Shown here piece by piece: positions 24,519 to 30,726 of a stretch of 36,116 nucleotides of DNA. The stretch covers positions 1 through 36,116 of the forward strand of contig JAPKZI010000067.1 of the NCBI GenBank assembly GCA_026393865.1, written 5' to 3'. The stretch's first letter is position 1. Each line of letters opens with the position of its first letter. The notes beneath the pieces were generated by a model, which saw only the letters and a list, made by a program, of their open reading frames with translations, ran no database searches and was not told the origin of the DNA. Position numbers and translations under genes: made by a program. The stretch is from Candidatus Aminicenantota bacterium. Its GTDB lineage: Bacteria; Acidobacteriota; Aminicenantia; Aminicenantales; UBA4085.

Positions 24519-26036
24519 TCAGCGGAGAATGAGATCGGCGGCGTAAGCCCCCGTATGCATGGCCGTCGGAACGCCGCCTAGGAACAGCTCTTTGGCCGCA
24601 TAGATCCCCGCCGTCAACAGATTCCCGATCAGTGTCTCGATGAGAAATTTGCCCGGAAGGCCGGCGGCCGCATCCGCCGACCAGGTCCAGCCGGCAATCG
24701 AGCCTTCTGTCCTCTGGCCCCAGTCCTGATACGTCAGCGGCGTGGCGGTTTCCAAGACCTCGACCGCGGACGACAGACCGGGCAGGACGTTCTCAACGGT
24801 CCGGATGAGTTTCCAGGCCAACCGGTTCTTCGTTTCCCGGTATCCGGCCCGACGGGCCTTCTCCCCCGTTCTCCAAGCGGCTATTTCCTTGTGGGGAAAA
24901 TCGACGCGTAAAATGAGCGACGCCCGGCCTCGGGGGACGGAATCCGGCGCGTTCTCGGACCAGCGGCAGATCTCGATCTCGCGGTTGTCGAAGTCCTCGG
25001 GAGGAGAATCCGATTGCGGCCGGATCTCTTTCCGGTAGAAGAGATGTTCGGCCCTCATCCGGCGGAAATCGACCCGGGCCGGATCGATGCCGAGATATAC
25101 GCAGAGCTCCGAGCCGGTGTAAGGCACGTTCCGGACGAGATCGAGATGTTCGGGCGGGACTAAGACCGGATCGATCAGCTCCAGGAACGTCTTTTTATAG
25201 TCGGCGTTGGAGACGATCCACTGTCCCGTGAAGATCTCGCCGTCGGCCGTCTTCACCCCGACGGCTCGGCCGCTCTCGACGAGGATCCGGCCGACCGGCG
25301 TCGAGGTCATGATCTTTCCCCCGCCGAAAGCGACGGACGAGGCCAGCATCCGGCAGAGACCGTGAAGGCCGTTGGAGGGGAACCAAATGCCGACGTCGGA
25401 CATCGCCCGCCACATGAAGGCCAGGTTCAGAGCGGACATCACGGGAGGACCGGTTCCCTGCGAGCCGAGGAGGTTCTTGAGGTTCGGATCGGCGATGACC
25501 TCGTCCAGTAGTTCCCGGACCGGGATCGCGGACCAAGAGGGGATCCGCTCCCGCCGTCCGAGGATCTCCTCCTCGGCCGCGGCCGAAAAATTCGATGGCT
25601 CCGAGGGAAGCCGGAAATCCGGATGCCACGTCTCGATGTCCTTGAGATCCCGAATCCATCCGCCGAGCTCGGAGAAAAATCGGTCCAGGCCCCGCTGTTC
25701 GACCGGAAAAGCGCTTTGAAGATCGTTCCGCAGGCTTTCCAACGGCCGCGAATAAATCACATCGAGGGCGGGAGTCACGAGCTGAAAATGGTTTCTTTTG
25801 AACTCGATCCCGGGCTCGATATCGACGTCCCGCAGGAATGACTCCACCCGGGCGGGATGGCTGAACGACAGCGGACCCATGGGAAAAAAGTAGCCGCCCC
25901 TTCGGAAGATATAGCTCGTCCCCCCGATGTGGGGGAGCTTTTCGAGGACGAGGACGCTCCGCCCGGCGCGAACGAGCCGGGCCGCCGCGAACAGGCCGCC
26001 GATCCCCGCGCCGACGACGATCGTGTCATAAGTCAC
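24519..26036 (-). CDS. FAD-dependent oxidoreductase, phytoene desaturase/retinol saturase-like
   Basis: This 505-residue protein has a GTG start at 26036. The N-terminus YDTIVVGAGIGGLFAAARLVRAGRSVLVLEKLPHIGGTSY is the FAD-binding Rossmann motif (GxGxxG then E32), followed by the GG of the CrtI group. SNGLHGLCRMLASSVAFGGGKIM and GVKTADGEIFTGQWIVSNADYKKTF are core strands. The C-terminus (IAGWTW, FLIETLIGNLLTAGIYAAKELF) is the family's closing FAD segment. Relatives saturate, desaturate or isomerise carotenoid-like isoprenoids, or reduce other lipids. The substrate is unknown. No carotenoid gene lies nearby. A candidate promoter at 26043-26071 would give a leaderless message. Confidence 0.85.
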   Translation of the reverse strand: MTYDTIVVGAGIGGLFAAARLVRAGRSVLVLEKLPHIGGTSYIFRRGGYFFPMGPLSFSHPARVESFLRDVDIEPGIEFKRNHFQLVTPALDVIYSRPLESLRNDLQSAFPVEQRGLDRFFSELGGWIRDLKDIETWHPDFRLPSEPSNFSAAAEEEILGRRERIPSWSAIPVRELLDEVIADPNLKNLLGSQGTGPPVMSALNLAFMWRAMSDVGIWFPSNGLHGLCRMLASSVAFGGGKIMTSTPVGRILVESGRAVGVKTADGEIFTGQWIVSNADYKKTFLELIDPVLVPPEHLDLVRNVPYTGSELCVYLGIDPARVDFRRMRAEHLFYRKEIRPQSDSPPEDFDNREIEICRWSENAPDSVPRGRASLILRVDFPHKEIAAWRTGEKARRAGYRETKNRLAWKLIRTVENVLPGLSSAVEVLETATPLTYQDWGQRTEGSIAGWTWSADAAAGLPGKFLIETLIGNLLTAGIYAAKELFLGGVPTAMHTGAYAADLILR

Positions 26037-26042
26037 GGTCCA

Positions 26043-26071
26043 AAATTACCAGACTTCCGGCTCGATGGCAA
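26043..26071 (-). promoter_or_regulatory. Possible leaderless promoter for the FAD oxidoreductase gene
   Basis: The minus strand has TTGCCA (26066-26071), a 17-base spacer and TAATTT preceded by TG one base away (extended -10, 26043-26048). The GTG start codon lies six bases after the -10, at the expected transcription start. The -10 match is only partial. Confidence 0.38.
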
Positions 26072-26089
26072 TGGAGATTGCCGAGGAGC

Positions 26090-26119
26090 TTGTCAGAAAG
26101 CGACCCGTTCTGATATAAT
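26090..26119 (+). promoter_or_regulatory. Sigma-70 promoter of the FkbM methyltransferase gene
   Basis: TTGTCA (26090-26095), an 18-base spacer and an extended perfect -10, TGATATAAT (TATAAT at 26114-26119). An AGAGGAG ribosome site follows at 26155-26161, ten bases before the ATG at 26172. Confidence 0.65.
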
Positions 26120-26171
26120 TTTTATTGTGGTCGAATAATGCCGCCTGAGCGACAAGAGGAGTTTAGCTTTC

Positions 26172-26999
26172 ATGGACAAGATCAAATCTCTGTCTAGAAA
26201 TAAATCGGCCGTTCAACTCGCCAGATTTTTTCATTTGGGCTCATTCTTCAAATCTCTGCATTTTCGGTTTTTCCATCCAAAGGATTATGTTTTTTCGCTC
26301 GGCTTTGAGGATATATCGGCCAGGTTCTACGCAAAGAATTACCAGGACATGAACGCGCTGGAAACCATATTGATCGAAGGCGAGATGGATGAGCGGGCGA
26401 TCCTTCGTTCTCTCCTCGAATCGCTTCAGCCAGGCGATGTCGCCTTGGATGTCGGAGCCTATCAAGGCCTGCACAGCGTTTTTATGGCCAAAAAAGTCGG
26501 ACATCAAGGCAAGGTCATCGCGTTTGAGCCCGATCCGAGGAATTTCAAGACGCTGGAAGCCAACATTCGGCTGAATGAGCTCAGCCAAATTCTTTCCGTT
26601 CCTTTGGCTTTGGGGGATCGCCTTGAGGACAAGCCTCTTTTTCATTCACGACGAATGACTGGGGCCTCGAATAGCCTCATCCAAACGGAGGGCAGCGATC
26701 CGTCGCAATCCGTTCGCGTCATTCCCGGGGATGACTTCCTCAGTCGTGAAGGTCTCCCTTCGCCGAACGTCGTCAAAATCGATGTCGAAGGCTACGAATA
26801 CCCGGTTCTGAAGGGCCTGAGCAGAACCCTGCGCCAAGAAACGGTTCGCCGCGTCTGTTGCGAGATCCACTCACCTCTATTCCCTCCCGGCACGACGCCG
26901 GCCTTGATTCTCGATCTTCTGAAAAGTCTGGGCTTTGATAAAATTGAAACGGCCACCCGGGGCGGCCAGCTCCAAGCCGTTTGTTCGAGGCTGAATTAG
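26172..26999 (+). CDS. FkbM-family SAM-dependent methyltransferase
   Basis: This is a 275-residue protein. LQPGDVALDVGAYQGLHSVFMAKKVG is the SAM-binding motif I of the FkbM type. VIAFEPDPRNFKTLEANIRLNEL is motif II with the acidic residue, and VVKIDVEGYEYPVLKG is the D-V-E-G-x-E signature that defines the family. These enzymes methylate hydroxyls of sugars or natural products. The N-terminal 70 residues are basic and aromatic and may mediate membrane contact. The DNA of this gene is visibly richer in A and T than the flanking genes (judged by eye, not computed), which could mean recent transfer. Its TAG overlaps the convergent photolyase TAA. It has no operon partner. Confidence 0.9.
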   Translation: MDKIKSLSRNKSAVQLARFFHLGSFFKSLHFRFFHPKDYVFSLGFEDISARFYAKNYQDMNALETILIEGEMDERAILRSLLESLQPGDVALDVGAYQGLHSVFMAKKVGHQGKVIAFEPDPRNFKTLEANIRLNELSQILSVPLALGDRLEDKPLFHSRRMTGASNSLIQTEGSDPSQSVRVIPGDDFLSREGLPSPNVVKIDVEGYEYPVLKGLSRTLRQETVRRVCCEIHSPLFPPGTTPALILDLLKSLGFDKIETATRGGQLQAVCSRLN

Positions 27000-28363
27000 A
27001 ACGAAAGCCGTTCCCGAAAGCCTTCGATCATCCGGACATACTGGTCGGCGTCGAACTTCCGCCGCAGGCCCCGGTCGTTCATGTAGCGGATGTTGCCGAA
27101 GATCGGCCGTTCCCGCCACGGCCGGTCGTGCTTTCCGAAACACCAGGCGACCCCGGTGAAGCCGTTCGGGTCCCGGCCGTCGAGCTCGTATTTATTGTTG
27201 AGATAAAGGGCCGTCCGGAAGGCCTCCTCCGGGGTGCGGCTCCATTCGATGATCTTCTTGCCCCAGTACATCCGCATATAGCCGTGCATCTTGCCGGTGA
27301 GGATCACCTCGAGCTGGGCCGCGTTCCAATAGGGATCCTCGGTCTGGGCGGATTCCAGATCGGCCAGGGAGTAGGCCGCGGCCCGGGCGTCGGCTTTATG
27401 GGCCTCGAGCGTTTTTCGGGCCCAAGCCGGAAGCCCTTCATAGACATCATAGAGGCTGTTGTAGAAGACGAAATTCAGGCTCAGCTCACGGCGGACGACG
27501 AGCTCTTCGAGGAACGCCTCCCGGCCCGGGCTCTTTGTCTCCAGGGCCTCGAGGGCCACGTATAAGGGCGAGATCTGGCCGAAATGGAGATACGGGCTCA
27601 GGTGGGACAGATAGTCGAGCGTCGGATTGTTGCGCAGGTCGTGGAAATGGTCGAGCTTGTCCTTGAGGAATCTCTGGAGGTGCATTTTCGCCTGGTCGGT
27701 TCCGCCCGTGTAGAATTCCGTTTTTTTCACGCTCGTGTCGATGCGGAGACGGCCTAAGACCCGTTGGATGTCCTCAAGGTCCACGTTTTCCTCGAAATCC
27801 ATCCCCAGGGAATCCTTGGCCGGCCGGTGCTCTTTCAGGGCGGTCAGATACTCCGGCAGTTTTTTACGGATCTTGGGCCTGATCGTGGCGGCCGCGTACT
27901 CCTCCTTCGGCGAGGCTTCTTCGACGGGGACGACGGCATCGGCTTCGACCTGGAAAAGCGGACAATCCAGGGCGGCCGCGGCCTTGTCCCGCCAGCTCCT
28001 TTGGATCCTCAAATACCCCCTGTCCGTGACGACGAGCGAGGCCCGCTCGGATAGGACCCGGACGCCGAGCTCCGGTGAAACGGAGCGGACGACGCAGCGG
28101 ATACCCCTTTTCTCCAGCTTCCGGACGGTCTCCGCCAGGCCCTCCAGCATGAACGTGTAATGACGCTCGTTGGCCTCGGGGAAGGAGGGCGTCAGCCCGA
28201 AAAAGACGACCACCGGCTGGCGCAGCTCGTTAGCCTTCCGCACGGCCTGCTCCAAGGCATGATTGCATTCGGCGCGCTGCGAGGCTTGCATCCAATAGAG
28301 AACGAACTCGCCTTTCTTGATGTCTTTGGCGTTCAGGACCTTGATCCTCGTCGGCTGTATCAT
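26996..28363 (-). CDS. phr: Class II CPD photolyase
   Basis: This is a 455-residue protein. I take the ATG at 28363, seven codons or fewer below the longest frame, because AAGGGAG lies six bases upstream of it and nothing precedes the ATG at 28381. The order is an N-terminal photolyase alpha/beta domain (PVVVFFGLTPSFPEANERHYTFMLEGL), then the helical FAD domain. Class II signatures near the C-terminus are MHGYMRMYWGKKIIEW, the NKYELDGRDPNG box, and GVAWCFGKHDRPWRERPIFGNIRYM. It repairs UV-induced cyclobutane pyrimidine dimers using blue light, in the cytosol. Its length matches class II enzymes from bacteria. This suggests the organism, or its ancestors, saw light. The stop overlaps that of fkbM. 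Confidence 0.95.
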   Translation of the reverse strand: MIQPTRIKVLNAKDIKKGEFVLYWMQASQRAECNHALEQAVRKANELRQPVVVFFGLTPSFPEANERHYTFMLEGLAETVRKLEKRGIRCVVRSVSPELGVRVLSERASLVVTDRGYLRIQRSWRDKAAAALDCPLFQVEADAVVPVEEASPKEEYAAATIRPKIRKKLPEYLTALKEHRPAKDSLGMDFEENVDLEDIQRVLGRLRIDTSVKKTEFYTGGTDQAKMHLQRFLKDKLDHFHDLRNNPTLDYLSHLSPYLHFGQISPLYVALEALETKSPGREAFLEELVVRRELSLNFVFYNSLYDVYEGLPAWARKTLEAHKADARAAAYSLADLESAQTEDPYWNAAQLEVILTGKMHGYMRMYWGKKIIEWSRTPEEAFRTALYLNNKYELDGRDPNGFTGVAWCFGKHDRPWRERPIFGNIRYMNDRGLRRKFDADQYVRMIEGFRERLSF

Positions 28364-28441
28364 GTCGATCTCCCTTGTCATTCTTATTCATCCGCCGCGG
28401 CGATTTCATCTTCCGGCGATAGAGGCGACGGACAAATAGGC

Positions 28442-29032
28442 TCATGGACCTTCGGCCCGAGCCGACAATATCTCCACGATCTCTTCCAATTGGCCGGCCT
28501 TCAACGGCAGGGTATAGGACAGGAGGACGTTTCGGCCCTCATGGGCCAGAAGAACGACGATCCCGTCCTTCAAGAATCCCCGGAAAAAAGGCCCCGTATC
28601 CGCGACGGCCGGAAATCGAATGTCATGGGTTTTTCGAAAACCCTGCCATTTTTTCAGGACGATGCGCGAACGGAGTTCGGATCGTTCGTCTCCGCCGGCG
28701 GCTTCGTAAACGAGGACCCCCAGGATGCGATCCTCTTGGACGCGGGCCGGAAGGGCCCGGCAGAGGGCCAGGAGGGGCTCGAGGCAGGGTGCGCAGTAAA
28801 AGCTTTCGATGTCCATGAGAACCCAGCAACGGCACCGATCCATGCCGCGGGCCGTCTCCGGCCGGTCTTTGTTCGACGGAGCGGCGGATGACGGCCGGGA
28901 CAGCAACCATAACGATACGACGGCGAGGGCCGCGGCGCGAACAAAAATTAAAAGCCGGGCCCTGCGCCGCGATAATCGATCCGCCGCCCGGGAAGCGGAA
29001 ACGGCCCTCAGAACTTCTTCGTTCCTATTCAT
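28442..29032 (-). CDS. Membrane-anchored thioredoxin-fold protein with CAPC motif, extra cysteines
   Basis: This is a 196-residue protein. The first 26 residues are basic (RRRAR), then a hydrophobic segment 27-45 (LLIFVRAAALAVVSLWLLS) serves as an anchor or signal, placing the rest outside the cytoplasm. C80-A-P-C83 in the phrase MDIESFYCAPC is the redox-active site of a thioredoxin-like or AhpC/TSA-like fold. Close by are C67 and C69 (RCRCW) and C91, which is unusually many. IRFPAVADTGPFF is the likely cis-proline region, and LKAGQLEEIVEILS the last helix. The ATG overlaps the propeller gene's stop by eight bases (29025-29032), so it is the last cistron of the peptide operon. It is a good candidate for oxidising, isomerising or reducing disulfides in the twin CX6C peptides, but that is inference. 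Confidence 0.78.
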   Translation of the reverse strand: MNRNEEVLRAVSASRAADRLSRRRARLLIFVRAAALAVVSLWLLSRPSSAAPSNKDRPETARGMDRCRCWVLMDIESFYCAPCLEPLLALCRALPARVQEDRILGVLVYEAAGGDERSELRSRIVLKKWQGFRKTHDIRFPAVADTGPFFRGFLKDGIVVLLAHEGRNVLLSYTLPLKAGQLEEIVEILSARAEGP

Positions 29033-29984
29033 AAAGGATCCTGTATTTCTTCAGGGTGATGCCGTCATTGGCTCGGACGTACAAAGAATGGCCGCGGTCG
29101 AAGTAAAGACAGTGGCTCGTGTCCGGAAGGGTGAACGTCGTCAAGAGCTCCCCCTCCGTGTTCAAAACGAAGACCGTCCGGCTGGGGGCCTTGGCCAAGC
29201 GTCCCCCGAGGACGAGGACATGTCCCCGGCCGTCCAAAGCGATATCTTTAAAACACGTCTCCCCCGGCAGGGTGAAGGACGAGATTTTTTTCGTCTCGGC
29301 CTTTTTCCCGCCGAGCAGATTCCGCGACCAGAGGCGTTTTCCGTCCGGCGACCATTTCTCGATCCGGTCCTGGAAAAGGTAGGCCAGATAGAACCCCCCC
29401 TCCGCGTCCGGGACGAAGCTGATCGAATCCATGAGGACTCCCGCGTTTTTATCCACGTAAGCGATCTCGGACAGGACTTTTCCTTCGCCGTTCAAAACCA
29501 GGATCCTGCCGGGCTCTTGAAAGCTCATGACGGCCACGGCCACTTGATCGTCTCCGAGGGCCTTGAGATGAGCGATGAGCGCCGGGCAGGGAATTTTCTT
29601 TATGAAATTCAATTCCCGGTCGAAGACATAGACGCCGGCGACGTTCTGGTCGGTGGCGAAGAGGAAATTCGGCGAGGCGTCCAAGAGCCGCGGGACCATG
29701 AACTCGCCGGGTCCCTGTCCCCTGCGTCCCGTTTTTTTGACGAGCGCCCCGCGGGGATCGAACTTTTTAAGTGAGTAATCCATGGCGTCCAGGACATAGA
29801 TGAAGCCGTCGGGATCGGCGGCGACGCCGGTCCATTGGAACAAGGCTTCGTCATCCAAGGCTCCGATGGAAAGCACTTCTTTGAGGGTGATCCTGAAGAC
29901 GGCATCCTCCCCGAGGCCCGGCGGGGCCGCCCCGAGGGAGATCGCCAGGAGGGACAACCAAAGCATCCATCTCGGTCCGTTCAT
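29025..29984 (-). CDS. Secreted 6-bladed beta-propeller (NHL/TolB-like) protein
   Basis: This is a 319-residue protein. Residues 1-25 are a signal peptide (MNGPRWMLWLSLLAISLGAA then PPGLGE), and there is no lipobox cysteine. The body has NHL-type blades: FQWTGVAADPDGFIYVLDAMDYSLKKFDPRGALVKKTGRRGQGPGEF, then further repeats of a strand phrase plus DxxxxxIxxxxxx. RRGQGPGEF is the hallmark of exported '6-bladed beta-propeller' proteins, which are abundant in Bacteroidota and Acidobacteriota-like genomes. Such propellers bind peptides or other ligands and are not enzymes by default. The gene has GGGAGGACGG before its ATG and lies 57 bases after the second peptide gene, with no promoter between. 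It is therefore most likely a partner, receptor or chaperone of the peptides. Confidence 0.86.
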   Translation of the reverse strand: MNGPRWMLWLSLLAISLGAAPPGLGEDAVFRITLKEVLSIGALDDEALFQWTGVAADPDGFIYVLDAMDYSLKKFDPRGALVKKTGRRGQGPGEFMVPRLLDASPNFLFATDQNVAGVYVFDRELNFIKKIPCPALIAHLKALGDDQVAVAVMSFQEPGRILVLNGEGKVLSEIAYVDKNAGVLMDSISFVPDAEGGFYLAYLFQDRIEKWSPDGKRLWSRNLLGGKKAETKKISSFTLPGETCFKDIALDGRGHVLVLGGRLAKAPSRTVFVLNTEGELLTTFTLPDTSHCLYFDRGHSLYVRANDGITLKKYRILYE

Positions 29985-30041
29985 CTTCCGTCCTCCCGCA
30001 TGATAAGACGCTGGAGTGGTCGTATTTTTCCCATCACCCGC

Positions 30042-30269
30042 TCAGTTGCCGATGGACGGATCGATATATTTTTTACAGAAAGTGTAACCGATGATGCAGA
30101 TCACCGCCCCGAACGGGCCTGTAGCCTGGGTCATGATGTCATCGAAACAATCGGACAGGGCCCTTTCGCAGATACCGCCGGAACCATCGGCCTCGAACCC
30201 GGGAAGGCCGACCGCGAACGACAGACAGATCATCGAAAGCGCGACCAAGAGACGAATTCGTTTTGTCAT
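30042..30269 (-). CDS. Small exported twin CX6C peptide B (unknown family)
   Basis: This is a 75-residue precursor. I start at the ATG at 30269, four bases after the peptide A stop; the longer frame to 30308 would overlap peptide A. Residues 1-24 form a signal peptide (TKRIRLLVALSMICLSFAVG), cleaved near LPG-FEA. The mature part of about 50 residues carries C34-x6-C41, a 16-residue spacer and C58-x6-C65. The first pair lies in CERALSDC and the second in CIIGYTFC, followed by KKY. Peptide A has the same pattern and the shared CERA, IGYxFCxKY phrases, so the two are tandem duplicates. The two pairs suggest a helical hairpin held by two disulfides, in the manner of twin CX9C proteins. Function unknown. 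Confidence 0.75.
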   Translation of the reverse strand: MTKRIRLLVALSMICLSFAVGLPGFEADGSGGICERALSDCFDDIMTQATGPFGAVICIIGYTFCKKYIDPSIGN

Positions 30270-30273
30270 GGTC

Positions 30274-30540
30274 TTAGCCTTGGATGTATTTCTCGACATA
30301 CTTTTCACAGAAGCCGTAGCCGATCAGGCAGAAGCCGAGGAAGATAGGCAGCGTCGCCCCCTGGGAAAATATGCCGGAGATGATGGCGTCCGAGACGCAC
30401 TTGAGGGCCGCCCTTTCGCAATAGGAGCTGTCGTTCTCCTCTTCGGCCGATAAGGATGCCGCGAGCATGAAGCCGACCAACGAAACCGTGAGGACCAGAG
30501 CGATGGCCCGGCCCGACCAAGACCTTGTCAATGTGTTCAT
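30274..30540 (-). CDS. Small exported twin CX6C peptide A (unknown family)
   Basis: This is an 88-residue precursor with ATG at 30540, behind AAAGGAGA (spacing 7). Residues 1-32 form a signal peptide (basic SGR, hydrophobic AIALVLTVSLVGFMLAASL, cleavage about SLSA-EEE). The mature part of about 56 residues starts with an acidic stretch and has C41-x6-C48 in CERAALKC, 22 residues, and C71-x6-C78 in CLIGYGFC, then EKYVEKYIQG. The spacer is hydrophobic (IISGIFSQG, LPIFLGF), which would let it act on or in a membrane. It is the first cistron of the operon, immediately downstream of a sigma-54 promoter. No named family comes to mind. Candidates are a secreted signalling or toxin-like peptide, or a structural helical-hairpin protein. 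Confidence 0.77.
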   Translation of the reverse strand: MNTLTRSWSGRAIALVLTVSLVGFMLAASLSAEEENDSSYCERAALKCVSDAIISGIFSQGATLPIFLGFCLIGYGFCEKYVEKYIQG

Positions 30541-30566
30541 GGGAAATCTCCTTTCGATGCTGGATA

Positions 30567-30584
30567 AAGCAATCCCCGTGCCAA
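30567..30584 (-). promoter_or_regulatory. Sigma-54 (-24/-12) promoter of the peptide operon
   Basis: The minus strand reads TTGGCACGGGGATTGCTT from 30584 to 30567. This is an exact match to the sigma-54 consensus TGGCACG-N4-TTGCW, with GG and GC separated by the obligatory ten bases. The start would be at about 30557, leaving a leader of about 17 bases that contains the AAAGGAGA ribosome site. Sigma-54 promoters need an ATP-hydrolysing activator; none is in the window. Confidence 0.75.
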
Positions 30585-30657
30585 AAGGAGTTCCGCCCGC
30601 CGGGGCTTGAACAGGCTGATAAAAAGGAGGTTAGAAAAAAGGATATGTCCCGCGAAA

Positions 30658-30674
30658 GAGTTGATGATCAACTC
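30658..30674. promoter_or_regulatory. Palindrome upstream of the sigma-54 promoter, candidate activator site
   Basis: GAGTTGATGATCAACTC has two perfect seven-base arms around three central bases. Its centre lies about 109 bases upstream of the predicted start, where sigma-54 activators normally bind. The rest of the 30541-30726 gap has no gene I can support. The same palindrome could form a weak hairpin at the end of the hutU transcript, which is the main alternative. Confidence 0.5.
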
Positions 30675-30726
30675 GGGTTGACTTTAGCCCGGGCGGCCGT
30701 CATGATGCGTTGACGCTTCGGCCGGC

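Noticed and set aside
28823-28846. A selenocysteine possibility at the RCRCW/CAPC region of the thioredoxin-like protein
   Set aside because: All positions are ordinary cysteine codons and no in-frame TGA is present.
30644-30712. A plus-strand ORF of 22 codons with AAGGAGG upstream, in the gap between hutU and the peptide operon
   Set aside because: The ribosome-like motif is 13 bases away, the peptide runs straight through the palindrome at 30658-30674, and nothing in it looks like a peptide family. The purine run is more simply part of the regulatory gap.
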